Shown: positions 36,590 to 48,896, numbered from the stretch's first letter. The stretch is DNA of 64,000 nucleotides from Aplysia californica (GCF_000002075.1 NW_004797316.1:556509-620508); one strand, 5' to 3'. The notes: a model not told the origin generated them from the letters alone. Made by a program: numbers and translations.

Positions 36590-38630
36590 CTGAAATTAAA
36601 ACAGAACAAGATCAGAACTGGAGTCGGGATTTGATAAAGGTACTACAACAACTAATTTTTTAAAAGTTTTCAAGCCATTTAGCCAACAAGTATAGCAGAA
36701 GCATTTGGTAAAAGATAGTTTGTAAATGTCAGCCTTTAAACCAAAAAAAATGTTGGAGCAATGGGTTAATGTTAGATATGGACAACAAAATAATTCAATA
36801 CTTAAACTTGACAAAAAGGTATAAAAAAAAACTCTTCAATAACAACAAAGATTATAATGTATAATATAATAACCAATTGCAAAACTAAGATGTTAAACCC
36901 ATATAAGGTAAAAAGGATAGTACAGTCTAAACTCATCTTCTTCTTCCCTATCGCATCACACTTGAAGTCTGGTACTGTCATAAATTGAGCCGTTCTGCTC
37001 AGTTAAAAAACCTCATTATACCGCCCTGTTAGACCACCAGCCCCGCTTACCGCTATGTAGTGCCAATGTACGGCAAGGCATACCTATATATTATATAAAC
37101 ATAGCATTTGCCTCTTTACACCACCATCCGCCAACTGACTGAATTGCATGGTCCTTACGAAACTAGCGTAAATTTGCACCACTGTACTGCCACCGAATTG
37201 GCCACCAGAGAGATACAAACTGCTATACAAGATGCCTGATAATCTCTGTCCTACAAATTGCTCTCCAAGTTCGGGCTATTCCTAGCGTTTGTCATCGATT
37301 TGTTCCTGATTTATGCTCATTGTGAAAATACTCTCAAGTTTAGACTTTAGCCAATACTTAAAATGAAAATTTTTTTTTAAAATTTAAAGCCGCCTGGAGA
37401 AACTCTAAGAGACTGTGCCAACTTGACCTGTCGGCAAATTATCTGGCCTGGCTGATGACCCTAAAGACTGGTGGGTGCTCATGAAGCTTTTATACACTGA
37501 GGACTCAGGCTCAAGTCATATGACAGGTCTAAGGCGGCACGAGGACTGATAAGTATTGAGGTAAAACAAACTGTACATCTACAGGGTCCTTGATACATAT
37601 CAAAGCTTCGCTTCTGATCTGGCAGAAATTTTTTATTTGAATTTATATGAAGTTCAGCTGGAGCTGAACGTGTAACTGATTGCTACTCGTTTTTTTCCTG
37701 AGCATAGCAGTTGCGCAAGACAAAGGCAAAACTGGACATAGTTTGTCTCTAATGTTTACCAGTCTACCACTTGTCAAGATGGCAATCGGTGCTTTCCTGT
37801 TATACCGCCAGCCCTGCTGTACTGCCAACTTCATACTCATCCCAAAGTAGGCAGAAATGACTCCTGACTTTATGTTCTACATGAGTCAAATTCAAAAGAG
37901 AGAACAGCGTTTTTGTACGTCCAAGAACCATCCGAGTTTTTAAGTCAAAGTCCCCTGGGGTACCATTCTATGATGAAATGAAAAGTAGTTTAGATCAGTT
38001 TGTAAAACCATCAGTTGTGTCAGAAACGAGATGTCAAAACATCTCCCCTTTCACCCTTTGAGCCCTCGGTACACCAGTGGCGGGTAAAACTGCCCGTATG
38101 CCTAGGCACCGGTAAAGTGGTGAGCAAGACCCTATCTCTAAACCGGACCGCCTGGGACAAAATGTGCGTGGGAAACCGTGTTTACTACACAGGACGTTAC
38201 CGATTATTTTGAAGATCTTTCTGAATTAGATGCTAATGATAACGATGACTACCATGAGAAGGATATGGAACGTGATTCTGATGATCACACAAATGTTAGT
38301 AATATCACTCAAGAGCTCAGACAGAGGGGCACGGTAGCATCAGGAGGTCAAGGCTCAAAGGGTTTGAGTTTGAGGCAAACGACAAAAACGATTGAGAAAC
38401 ATATTTTCTTAATACAAAATTTACTTGAAACCTGACAAACCAAGATGGGATAAAAGAGGATGCGGACTCCAAAATACTCACACCCTTTTACATTAATCAT
38501 AGTATAACACTTATCCCCCCGAGTCACGAGCCACACTCAATGCATTTGTGCACAGATCCATTCACACACATCATCCTCATAAAGGGATAGTAACCAGCAT
38601 CTGTGGTGTACTGTTTGGTGCTTCGGCATC
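36590..38630. other. Leader intron / intergenic sequence, no gene seen
   Basis: A stretch beginning TACAGTCTAAACTC near 36923 and repeated ATACCGCC motifs (37018, 37803) hint at another decayed MITE. Two adjoining frames at 38015-38435 encode protein-like sequence (DVTDYFEDLSELDANDNDDY) that I cannot assign. Confidence 0.4.
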
Positions 38631-38641
38631 AAACCCAGAAG

Positions 38642-38789
38642 CTGCTTCTTCTGTCCTATCAAACATCTATCGTCCTTATCTCCCCTTTTTCTTTTTTATG
38701 TTTGTTACTCTCTTGTAACACCTCTAATCTTTTGGCCCTCATATGACCTTATGCAGTTGCCAGCGCCGTAAAACCTCTACTAAAACTAA
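38642..38789 (+). repeat. Hairpin-tailed SINE-like retroposon, 5'-truncated, 11-bp target duplication
   Basis: AAACCCAGAAG flanks it on both sides (38631-38641 and 38790-38800). The 148-bp insert starts inside the short form at CTGCTTCTTCTGTCC and ends ACTAAAACTAA. One stem position is unpaired (GGCCCTC against CAGCGCC). Confidence 0.88.
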
Positions 38790-38879
38790 AAACCCAGAAG
38801 ACCCGATTTTGATTCCCAACGACATACCAGAAGTGGAATTTTAGTTGCAGCACGGGGTTTCCCACCTAGCGTTGCGTCG

Positions 38880-39230
38880 GTGGCCTAGTGGTTAGGCTAC
38901 GGAGTCGTAATCGTGAGGTTGCTGGTTCGGGGGTTCGTGCCGCGGACCCGATGTTGTGTCCTTGGGAAAGGCACTTCACACGAATCTTCCTCACTTCACC
39001 CAGGTGGGAATGGGTACCCGGCCATAGACAGCGAAAGATCTTGTGAGTATGTTAGTGTTTTAGCGCCTATAAATGGCTGCTAGCACTGTATGCTTCCCAG
39101 GAAGTTGAGGTTGTTTCAGAATGCTCTCAGTTCTGCTGGGGTAATAGTATAGATTGTGAAGCGCATAGCTTGCTGTTGAGCGGAGATTTGCGCTATACAA
39201 ATTATGCTATCTATTGTTATTATCAAGTCG
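38880..39230 (+). repeat. tRNA-derived SINE with conserved central domain
   Basis: The head has an A-box-like TGGCCTAGTGGTTAGG and B-box-like GGTTCGGGGGTTCGTGCC, as RNA polymerase III promoters of tRNA origin do. It continues with GTTGTGTCCTTGGGAAAGGC, CTCACTTCACCCAGGTGGGA and GGGTACCC, a central domain shared by many invertebrate SINEs (I believe the Nin-type; name from memory). The tail ends GCGCTATACAAATTATG and ATT repeats. A second copy is at 53060-53385. Confidence 0.88.
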
Positions 39231-39239
39231 GGTCACGAG

Positions 39240-41400
39240 GGTTTGCTCCCTGACGCGGCTCTGTCTGGGCTGACTTAATTTTTGGTGCTTTTTAAACTTA
39301 AAGTTTTCGGTGCGTCCTTGTATTTACGGTAATTATCATTCAATGCACACCCAAATCCAGCATTTCTGCTCTACTTAAGATTTTTTAAAAGAACGGACAT
39401 TGTAACTTGTATTTCATTAGACTCGCCGAAGTCGGCAATGCTAAACTGCAAAATTTTTGGGTTAAGTGTGAATGAAAAAAATCAACATATTAAAAAAAAA
39501 TGCTCGTCAAAAACTGTTGAACTTTTGGAACATGAAAGACATAACATTAACAGAGATACTCTGAAAAGATGGTATCTGCACAGATAACAGAAAGCTGCAT
39601 TTTTGCAACTTATCCATTTGGCACACAATTCGATGAGAAGTAATTCCTTCACAAACAACGTTATGTGTCTAATATAATCGTGAATATTCACATATATACT
39701 TCCTGAAAGTTTATAAAGAATACCCATGTACTCTCTCTATGAAGAAGTACAAACCGATTTTAGTGCCAGAATACATAGCCTACAGTGCAATACAACAACA
39801 GAATTTGTTATACACTCCCGAAATTCTTTACTTTTCTTAAAACGCTAGGTCTAGGTTATGTAAGTTGACTGAATAACAGCAGGGATGACTTCTCTTAACT
39901 CGGTCTTCAAAATGATTTCGAGCTTTCCAATGACACTGAATCAGCACCAAACTTTTCCAGTTTTTATTTTCGTTTCTATGACCATTTGCAATAACTGACA
40001 ATGTTCTGATTTCTTTACATTCATAAGTGCCTGCGCATAAAATATTTCCAACACAAACTAAGAATGAATGTGTTAGCTGATCTGTCATTGTTTTTATACC
40101 ATACAAGAAGTTTAGTTTATCTCTACCCATCATGTATTTACTACACAGATTTGTGTGGGTTTTTTAATTGCATTATATCTTTCTTGGATGTATGCAGGCT
40201 GCCACAGACACATCATGCTTCATGAATAAATGCAGAGTATCTTTCTCTGGTGTATTTAATGGTAAAACAAGAGCCAAAGCTAAGTGAATTTTGTCCAAAA
40301 AAATGAAGATGTGCATCTTACTTCTCTTATAATTTGACTATAACCAGCGCAGATCTAAGATTTCTCATGTTAACAGACATATAACATTTGTAGTGAGTTT
40401 AACACAAATTTTTAGAGAGATCTGTCCAGCCATGTTTAAATAGACTATCACAATCATTTATTCCTAGTATGTAACTAAAAATAGGACAAATTGGGTACAA
40501 ACACTTAGAACAAAAACTAGGGCACGGACATTAACCATTCTAATGCAGAATAAATCTCAAGATATTAAGCTTTTACTTTTTAGTACATCAGTGTAATGGT
40601 ACGCTGTTAGGGGTGGGGAAGAAGGTGTCGTTTTGAATGTAGACAATAATGCTAACTTCCTAACCGACACCGGCAAAATCGCTTCAGGGATCATTTTATA
40701 ACCAACCCCGTGACCCCGGGCCGGGGAGCTCCGACCAGCTGCCGAGTCATACTAACTAAAAGTCACAGAATCTGGCGAAAAGTGATGGGGAGGATTTTTT
40801 TGTGTATCTCAATCTCAGTCTTTCTGACGGGATGTATCCCTCTCAACTTAGATTAGCCTGACAGGTTGAGTCCAAGCCCACTCTAAATGATCTTAGAAAT
40901 TGTGTCGATGGGAGTGTAAAACATCTACTAAAAGTCAAAAAAGAGATGGTGAGTAAATTATGGAAGCATAAAGGGTGGGCAGAGCATATCTGCCTATCGC
41001 CGCTTTTCACAGGCATTTAATCGCCGCTTTTCGCATTGATCCTCGATAAGACAAGGACGGGTCTCGAGGCGAACTTATCAAGATAAGGTCGTCCACTCCG
41101 GCCTCCAATGCCTGGAGCCAAAACCATGCGAGATATAGATCTAGGGCCTGATACTGAGAAGGCCTAGATATCGGCCAATAGCACATATATGATGTTCTCT
41201 AACTATCCGCTTTTTACTACTCTCACACCCGCATACGATGCACTGCTTTCGGAGGCTGTACTTTTGGCAGCAGCATTCACATCTGACATGATATAGCCTC
41301 TATAGCATAGATCTGGATATGTAGATCTAGACCTTACTTGGTAACTGAAATCCATTCCAGATCAAATTATTTTTTAAATTCTCAAAATTAAATGCAAAAC
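39240..41400. other. Intergenic, no gene seen
   Basis: A/T-rich. A repeat ATCGCCGCTTTTC occurs twice near 41000-41030. No coding signal recognised. Confidence 0.5.
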
Positions 41401-41616
41401 TAAAACATCAAATTAGGCTAGATCTAGATCTAGATCTAGGATAACGTGTGAGTGAGAAAGTGTGCAGGAGTGTGTGTGTGCATGAGTGTGTGTGTGTTTG
41501 TGAATGTCCAGTCGTGTTCTCGAGTACGTGATTGTAATTTCACGTTAGATCATACTATACATGCTGTTGTTTGTTTAGGGTATGAATCACATGAATGATT
41601 CGACTGGTAATATATC

Positions 41617-42168
41617 AGTGCTTTTTCGGTAGTTCCCATCCCCCTTATTTGAGCCATAATATCTACATCTAAAAGTCTAGATCTAGATCTAGTCTAGATC
41701 CACAGTATTACGTTTGATGCGCGGTGAGCTAAATATCAAACCTAACAACTGCAAAACTTCAAATATATGGTAAAATCAGGGGGGGCATGCTGAAGCTGAA
41801 GCTGAAACCCCCCACCTTATTTTTATTAGGCCTGAAACCCCCTATTCTTTGAGCCAAAACCCGCAAACAATGGTGCTTTTTGGGTAGTTCCCATCCCCCT
41901 TATATTTATATTTTGAGCCTACCTACATCGAGATCTATACGTTTGATGCGAGCTAAATAAATAATCAAACCTAACAACTGCAAAACATCAAATTATGGTA
42001 AAATTCAGGGGGGGATGCCCCCCTGAAACCCCCCACCACATTTTTATTAGGATAGGGCCCCCTGAAACCCCCCAATCTTGAGGCCAAAACCGGCGAATAA
42101 CAATTGCGAGGTGGGAACTACCGAAAAAGCGCCCAAACAATTGCAGGGTGGGAACTACCGAAAAATCA
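41617..42168. repeat. Tandemly duplicated MITE-like unit with inverted ends
   Basis: Two copies of a 256-bp unit start GTGCTTTTTCGGTAGTTCCC (41619) and GTGCTTTTTGGGTAGTTCCC (41874). The array closes with the inverse of that end (GTGGGAACTACCGAAAAAGC at 42111), then repeats it at 42150. Inside are runs of CCCCC/GGGGG flanking GAAACCCCCCA. Confidence 0.7.
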
Positions 42169-42169
42169 C

Positions 42170-42677
42170 CAATATATCAAGGGAGTGTATACAGACCCGG
42201 TAACCGGGAACAAAGTCACAAAGTATACAGACCCGGTAGGGCAACTCTTTTGTGATTTCGGAGAGTTTCAGCACCCTCTTGGCTCAGGGTAGACCTAGGT
42301 TCTTCTAGATCTATGGTCTAGGTCTAGATCTAGGCAGACAGACATAAATCTTTCATCTAGTTTCGCGGCTAACCTAGATCTAAATGAAGATTGCGGATGT
42401 CGTTTCGATGAACGATGGTTTTTCCTCCGTTTTGGAATTGGAGGAATCACAATCCGAAGAAAAGAACCAGTTGCAATGTCATAATTTCAATCGAGCAGTC
42501 TCTCTCTCTCTCTGTCTCTCTCTCTCTCTCTGCTCTGCTCTGTGTGTCTCTGTGTACCGCTCGCCTTCTCTTTTTCTTTGTTTGTCTCTGTATTTCTTTG
42601 TCCCCACCTATTTCCCACTCTATCTTTCTCTCGTTCCCTCCTGCCAACTGGGGCATGTCATATACACTTTGCTAGCA

Positions 42678-42765
<88 letters not shown>

Positions 42766-42890
42766 ATCCGGGTCTGAGGTCTGAAACTTCCCGAAATCAC
42801 AAAAGAGTTCCCCTACCGGGTCTGTATACTTCGTGACTTTGTTCCCGGTTACCGGGTCTGTATACTGTATACACTTCGATATATATATCA
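42170..42890. repeat. Inverted repeat enclosing CT and AC arrays
   Basis: The left arm (42170-42272) and right arm (42781-42890) are near-exact inverses: ACAGACCCGGTAACCGGGAA, twice-used GTATACAGACCCGGTA, and TCTTTTGTGATTTCGG. Between them lie CT and AC repeats (42687-42760). No protein is encoded. Confidence 0.85.
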
Positions 42891-42950
42891 ATATCAGACC
42901 CTGAGCCTGAACTACTCTCCACTCAATTGTACTGGATAGGCCAACACAAT

Positions 42951-43013
42951 ATCTAGATCTAGATCTAGATCTAGATCTAGATCTAGATCTAGATCTAGAT
43001 CTAAATCTAGAAT
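42951..43013. repeat. AGATCT hexamer array
   Basis: Ten uninterrupted copies of the palindromic hexamer AGATCT/TCTAGA. Shorter runs of the same hexamer occur at 41415-41440, 41680-41700, 42300-42340, 43125-43200 and 47698-47740, all in this intergenic region. Confidence 0.95.
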
Positions 43014-43570
43014 AGCCTAAAAAGTAATTTAAATTCAAAGCAATTTATTTTTAAAAAGCATCGTCACTGTAAGACTGTAGATTAAGTGTACAAATTAGAT
43101 ATAGAACTAGAAATAGTAGACTAGAATTATATAGATCTAGAATATAGAGATATAGATCTAGATCTAGATATAGAATCTAGATTAGATCTAGAATCTAGTA
43201 AAATAAAATTATTGAAATTGAAAGTAAGGTAAGGGGCTCACATTTCTGATTTCTGAACTCAGAAGTTACATTCTGCAAAAGGACAAAGCAGCCTGTTTAG
43301 AAGCTCTATTCGTGCAGCTACTGCTTAGGTTAGGTAGGATCGTGGATTTCTCACTGTTATAAACACTGACAGGACAGCAGGCAATAGTCAATAGGCAGCC
43401 AAGATACACAGTACACAATCGTCAATCAGTGACTCTGGTTCAGTGTACCGCTAACGTACCTTGAAATCGCCTCCCCTTGTCGATTGCTGTTGCACTTGCA
43501 CAAACCCTCTGCTAAATACCGAAATGTTCAATAGGCCTACTTTTTATTTGCGTGAAGTGAAACGCAGTGG

Positions 43571-43664
43571 CTACGTTCACGGCGCCGTGAACGTAGTCTG
43601 CAGGCTAGGTTCACGGCGCCGTGAATGTAGTTGGCAGGCTACGTTCACGGCGCCCTGAATGCAG
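43571..43664 (+). repeat. 34-bp-period palindromes of the left arm
   Basis: Units at 43571-43596, 43605-43630 and 43639-43664. The first is a perfect 26-bp palindrome; the others differ at one to three positions. A further half unit starts at 43685. Confidence 0.9.
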
Positions 43665-44358
43665 TTTGCAGGCTCTGTTGAGGCTACGTTCACGGCACTC
43701 AAGCTTCGTTTGACGTTTAGACGGAGCGTCCACTGCCGGTTTAAGGCATGATGAGGGGGAAATTTTGAAATTCGTTAAGAACAAGAAACTAAGCTTACAA
43801 ATGTGGTAGCATTATTGGTTAGCATCAATATAAAAAGAGTGGATAATTAAGTCATGAAGTAAAATTTTGAAAATTCTTTTGTGTTGCTAAGGTAACGCCT
43901 GCCATATTGGAATGTCATATATAGAAAATGCACACATTTCTAAAAATTCTATCATAAGGTTATAAATGGTTTTAAATGTTGCAATAAGTGGTTTTTCAGC
44001 CTTCCATGGCTGTTTTGGAGGATGTACTTGGCATTTTTGATGAAGGAGGAAAAACTTTTCCAGAATCGAGGTCCTAAATATGGGAATAGTTTGACCACAA
44101 AAAATCTGAGATCCAAACAACGGATTAAATGTATAATAAAATCATTTATTCAAGATCTTTTTTGACGTCACTACTTATCACACTAGAATAATGTTTCATC
44201 TATCAGTATACCGAAAATTATGACGATATATTAACAGCTTTTCGCATGATAGATTTTTGTGTCCCCCCCCCCCCCCTGAAAGAGCCCAATTTGAGAGAAA
44301 ACTCCTAAAAGTTTGGAGGTGCAAAACTTACTGTAAATAGTAAACGTAGTCCGTTATA

Positions 44359-44975
44359 CAGTGGCGTCCAAAAGAAACTTGAAAATGTAATCACCCAGTC
44401 ATCGTGTTAAAACCTTGCATTACCCACTCATGCAGCATTCCAATTTAAAGCTAAATAAATTCTTCATCATCTGACACATTAATATAATTTAATCTATTTT
44501 AAGAGACGCCCGAGATATTGTCACTCAAAATTGACCTTAAGAAAAATAAGGCTTGGCAAAATTGTGCAAAATCAAAGAAACGTAAAATTGTCTTTGCGCA
44601 TTTATTGAAGAGTATCAATATTGATCGAATGGCGATATATTGAATGCCCAATGAATGGAGAATTGTGTCTTTACAATAAACTATATTTTATTACGATATT
44701 TTGTCACGATGGTTTCAAACATAACGGAAAACAGAGCAATCACAGATACCACACAAAACTTCGACTCAACACTAATTGTGTTCATTGTTATTTTGCGTAG
44801 GAACCATTGGTTTTGTGTTGTGCACGAAACCTTTGGGCATCAATTCTATTTAGTTTTGGACATATTTATCAGTCATTTCATTTCAAATGTCACAGAGAGT
44901 TGCAAACAAAGGGTCTGAATTGGGGGCACCTGGCAGTTTCGTGGCCTCTATTCCTCACTGACAGATGTTCAAATC
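44359..44975. mobile_element. Non-autonomous Tc1/mariner copy inside the palindrome-ended element
   Basis: Begins CAGTGGCGTCCAAAAGAAAC after TA (44357-44358) and matches the left arm of the mariner at 4763 over some 500 bp. It then folds back with a short inverted stretch (CAGTTTCGTGGCCTCTA against the inverse near 6535). No transposase sequence; right end unclear. Confidence 0.7.
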
Positions 44976-45868
44976 TTACAGGGTCTGTGTGCAAAAGAGG
45001 TTTCGAGCTCGGTAAGAAACCAACAGCTCCTGAACAAAAACAAAATTAAAACTAATGAACACAAGTAACTGCTACGTCCAGGTTTTGTGAGGCATTTGTA
45101 ACTGCTTTTTTTTTCAATTTTCATTAGTTTTCTGTTCAGCTCTTCGTTGTTGGTGTTTTGGAAGCTCTGAAGGGCATTGAATATACTTTTGCTAATGCGA
45201 TGTGTGTAGTCATCTTTTACAATTTCAAAGTCATAAATGCCATTAAAAAAATTGAGCATCTGATGAGATTTGGCATCTCCGTCACACAGCATCCTGCTGT
45301 ATACTAAACCTCAGTGTTGCGCTGATTTTGTGAATATTGTTTCAGCCTCCATAGCTTTTGCACTTCCTTGTAAATTTTGCTGAAACTTTATTTGATGGTG
45401 GGTTCTCAAAGGCAGAATAAAAAATGCATACCCGTCATTGTCACCTACTTCTTTATCTTTCTTCATGGTGAAATTTTCTTTTTGGCAATGGTGTGAGGAG
45501 CAAGTTCATCCTCATTTAAAGGTTCCTCTTCACTATTATCACTCTCATGATATGTTCCATCACTATGCCTACACCACTAGTGCCTATCAATGTTCGAACT
45601 GTCGTGTGATGTGCTGAAGAATGTGGATGCCATTGCAGTAGGCTGGGGTAATCTTGAGAAATTGAGGCTAGGGCATCAAAGTATTTTGAAAAGGTGTTCA
45701 AAAAGCATTTTCTGAGCTCGATAACTGTTGAAACTGGGGTAGTGCCGAAACAGCACTCTCATCTCGTTGATTAGACGCTAGCATCAGCATCAGCAAATGT
45801 CACTGAAAGAGACGATTATGAGGCTGAAACAAAAGATGAATTGAGTGTAGGAACTGATCTAAAATCTC

Positions 45869-45870
45869 TG

Positions 45871-45925
<55 letters not shown>
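45869..45925 (+). repeat. TGTC microsatellite
   Basis: About 14 TGTC repeats. Confidence 0.95.
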
Positions 45926-46218
45926 AAATATAAACACAAGCGCAGTTTTGGTGCAGAACAAAATAAGACAGTAAAGTTGAGTAAAGGGAACATTGACCAA
46001 TAATGAGTTTCTCAGATAACGAGACCTGGCAATAATATTGAGAGCTTTCGTTTTCAGTTTTTGTCTCGTAGTTGCAAGAAATTTTTAAAAAAGATAACCG
46101 TGCTATCAACTTTCCTTATAATCTCTTTACAGTATAAAAATGCATACTTGATATGAAATACGCTTGCAAATAGTTTGAATGAAAGAATGAATATCTCGTT
46201 CTGGGCCAAAGACATAAT

Positions 46219-46264
<46 letters not shown>

Positions 46265-46277
46265 AGAGAGAAAGAGA

Positions 46278-46360
<83 letters not shown>
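46219..46360 (+). repeat. AC then AG microsatellite
   Basis: About 20 AC repeats running into about 45 AG repeats with minor interruptions. Confidence 0.97.
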
Positions 46361-46361
<1 letters not shown>

Positions 46362-46721
46362 GGGGGGGTGTTTGCTATTATGATCAGAATTATTCCCGTC
46401 ATTTTCTCTCTGCGTCGGTTCCCAGGCTTTTTCGTTTTCCTTCATCTCATGGGATGGAACATCTGAAGCTGGCCAAGATATTAAATATACGTCACTGTAG
46501 TCACTGACTAAAACCGGCAGTGGACGCTCCATCTAAACAAAGCTTGAGTGCCGTGAACGTAACCTCAACAGCGCCTGCAAACTGTATTCAGGGCGCCGTG
46601 AACGTAGCCTGCCAACTACATTCACGGCGCCGTGAACCTAGCCTGCAGACTACGTCCACGGCGCCGTGAACCTAGCCTGCGGACTACGTTCACGGCGACG
46701 TGAACGTAGCCACTGCGTTTC

Positions 46722-47890
46722 TGAAAAGCTTATTTTCTTTTCTGCCTTCATGATATGTATTGAGTCATAAACTGTTGATAAATGAATAATTTATTACATT
46801 AGATCTAGAATATAAGTTAGATTACTTCAAGTCAAATACAATGGGAGCCAGTTCTACTAGATTCTCATATATTTTAAAACATAAAGGGTTAAAATGCATT
46901 CTGTAGCATATTAATTTCTTATCCCTTACTAAACAAAAGATCTAGTATTTTTTACTCCCCTCCAGCTCATATAATGGATAACCGATGTGCTGTGCGTGTT
47001 TGTTTTATTTTATTTTGGGTGGCATCTTTTGACAACAGAAGCGGTAACGGAAAATACTCTCTGGCGGTAATTATAATACATCGATAGGCCCATGATGCTT
47101 TTAAAAACATTCTTCTCCTGTAAAACCAACAGTTAAAAACTTTAAATAAAAACCATTAAAAATAACCGTAAGCGCTGTATTTTGGTTATTAAACTATTTG
47201 AGTTTCTAAATTTGAAAAAATATTTAAAATTGAGTTTTCAAGAGGCATATAGATCTAATGACTTTGTATACAATATCAGTCTGACTTTTTTTCCTAATGA
47301 AACCCAAACAACTTTTTAGAAACACTCTTCAGCGTTTTTAATGGCGGCTAGCTATCTCGTGCAACGCTACAAACATTGCACTTAATTTGACCCGGGCAGT
47401 TGATACCGAATTCTGTTTATTTTATTGCTGAATTGTTTGGTTGCAACAAGGTAAACTAGATCTAGGTCTAGATATATATGTTGTTTGGGTTTGTTTTTGT
47501 TGCAAGAGTTAACACTTTGCAACATGTTTTATTCTCTTGCCAAGCCACATGACATGAATTATGAAATGTAGCGTTGGCGTTGGCAATTGCCACCGAGTGA
47601 AGCGGTGTGAAGTCTGAAAACAACACTATCTTTAGCATTATACATAATGGGCACTACTTGGATATGGTGGTCCTGACTTTTGTGACAGGGAAATTCTTCT
47701 AGAATCTAGATGATCTAGATCTAGATTTAGATCTTGAATCTTAGTTTTGACCCCAATGACGATTACTTCTGGTTTTAAGTCTAAACGATTACTTTTTGAT
47801 TTGCGTGCCGATATGGAGAGATAGCCTTTCAAACCTTATTGCAAAACATCAAATCGTGGTCAAATTCAGGTGGGTTTTTTTTAAGTGGCT
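46722..47890. other. Intergenic, no gene seen
   Basis: A/T-rich with AGATCT fragments. An AATGGCGGC motif at 47340 resembles a YY1 site and could mark a promoter, but there is no other support. Confidence 0.4.
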
Positions 47891-47900
47891 ATTCTCACCC

Positions 47901-48140
47901 GCCCGGAAGTTCTCGCAAGATGAACTCCTCCCCTCTTCTCTCTCTCTCTGTCTCTTTCTGATCTGAATACTGTCTATCGGTGTGGACGATCAAATTGACC
48001 AAAACAAAGTTAAAAAATGATGTTAAAACACAGAAGTAAATAAATTTGGTTGTCTACAAAGATGCTACGGCTATTTAACTTTTCGAATCGAGCCGAACTA
48101 CGCGGGTCGCCATTTTGTTTTGCCCGGAAATTCTCGCGCT
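47901..48140 (+). promoter_or_regulatory. Candidate promoter of the 49736-59543 gene
   Basis: GCCCGGAAGTTCTCGC (47901-47916) and GCCCGGAAATTCTCGC (48122-48137) are near-identical 16-mers combining an ETS-like CCGGAAG and a TCTCGCG-type element. CGCCATTTTG (48108-48117) fits YY1 just before the second. Such combinations are typical of TATA-less housekeeping promoters. The leader intron would run from here to 49724. Inference from motifs only. Confidence 0.35.
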
Positions 48141-48299
48141 ACTCCTTTCTCTCTTTCTCTCTCTCTCCACTGCCCACAGACAAAATTGTACGCTTTTAGT
48201 AGGCTACAATTGTAATGGAACGTTTGTTCACGGCACAGAATTCTACAATTTTTCTGTTATCACAGTGTAGAATTCTCTGGTTTAGGGTGAACGCAAAAT

Positions 48300-48896
48300 T
48301 TGGTGAACGCGCTCCGGGTGAGAATAGCCGAGGCAGATGTTAAAGCAAGAACCGCCAAGGCAAGGTCAGCCTTCAAGCAATTATCAAAAGTTTGGAAAGC
48401 AAGCAACATCTCGCTGCGCACCAAGATTCGACTCTTTAACTCCAACGTCAAGTCTGTGCTCCTCTACGGCTGCGAAACTTGGAAGACAACGAAAACAGTA
48501 CTGAATAAAGTCCAGACTTTCATCAACAGATGTATGAGGAGTATTCTAAGAATTAAGTGGCAGGATAGAATAAGAAATGAAGAACTGTGGGAAAGGACAG
48601 GACAAAAGAATATAGAAGTAGAAATAGGACTAAGAAAGTGGCGATGGATGGGACACACCTTAAGAAAGCCCAGCGGAAATATCACAAGACAGTCACTGCA
48701 GTGGAACCCACAAGGAGCACGAGGCAGGGGTAGGCCACTGGAAACATGGAGGAGATGCGTGGAAAGGGACATGAGAGAAATGAAGCTCACTTGGAACGAG
48801 CTTGGAAGGATGGCCCAGGACAGAGATAAATGGAAGGAGCTTGTATGTGGCCTATACCCTGCCAGGGGTGAAAGGCATTGATGATGATGATTTTGT
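48300..48896 (+). mobile_element. 5'-truncated RTE-like LINE
   Basis: The 193-residue frame carries the segment after the RT: KARTAKARSAFKQLSKVW, LLYGCETWKTTK, NRCMRSILRIKWQDRIRNEE, RKWRWMGHTLRKP and GRGRPLETWRRCVERDM. It stops at TGA within a GATGATGATGA tail, the usual simple-repeat tail of RTE elements. The frame is intact but lacks endonuclease and most of the RT, so the insertion was dead on arrival. It is a different family from the LINE at 11400-13031. Confidence 0.88.

Larger units (their letters stand above)
43559..46721. mobile_element. 3.16-kb element with palindrome-array terminal inverted repeats
   Basis: The left arm (43559-43742) and right arm (46511-46721) are inverses, opening GAAACGCAGTGGCTACGTTC and closing ACTGCCGGTTT. 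Each arm is a tandem of a 26-bp near-perfect palindrome (half-site CTACGTTCACGGC) plus an 8-bp spacer such as TCTGCAGG, with a 34-bp period. The left has three full units and a half, the right has four and a half. Between them are protein-like minus-strand fragments (43887-44120, 44969-45292, 45516-45701) that I cannot assign, a nested mariner-type copy (44359-44975), and TGTC and AC/AG arrays. Subrepeat-bearing long inverted ends recall Foldback/Galileo (P superfamily) elements; that is a comparison, not an identification. No target duplication was found. Confidence 0.75.

Noticed and set aside
38885-38960. tRNA gene
   Set aside because: The A-box and B-box belong to a SINE head; it continues into the SINE central domain and lacks a complete cloverleaf.
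45869-45925. CRISPR-like array
   Set aside because: Uninterrupted tetranucleotide repeat without spacers, in an animal genome.
46116-46532. Frames of up to 138 codons on both strands
   Set aside because: Driven by AC and AG arrays; no domain outside the repeat.
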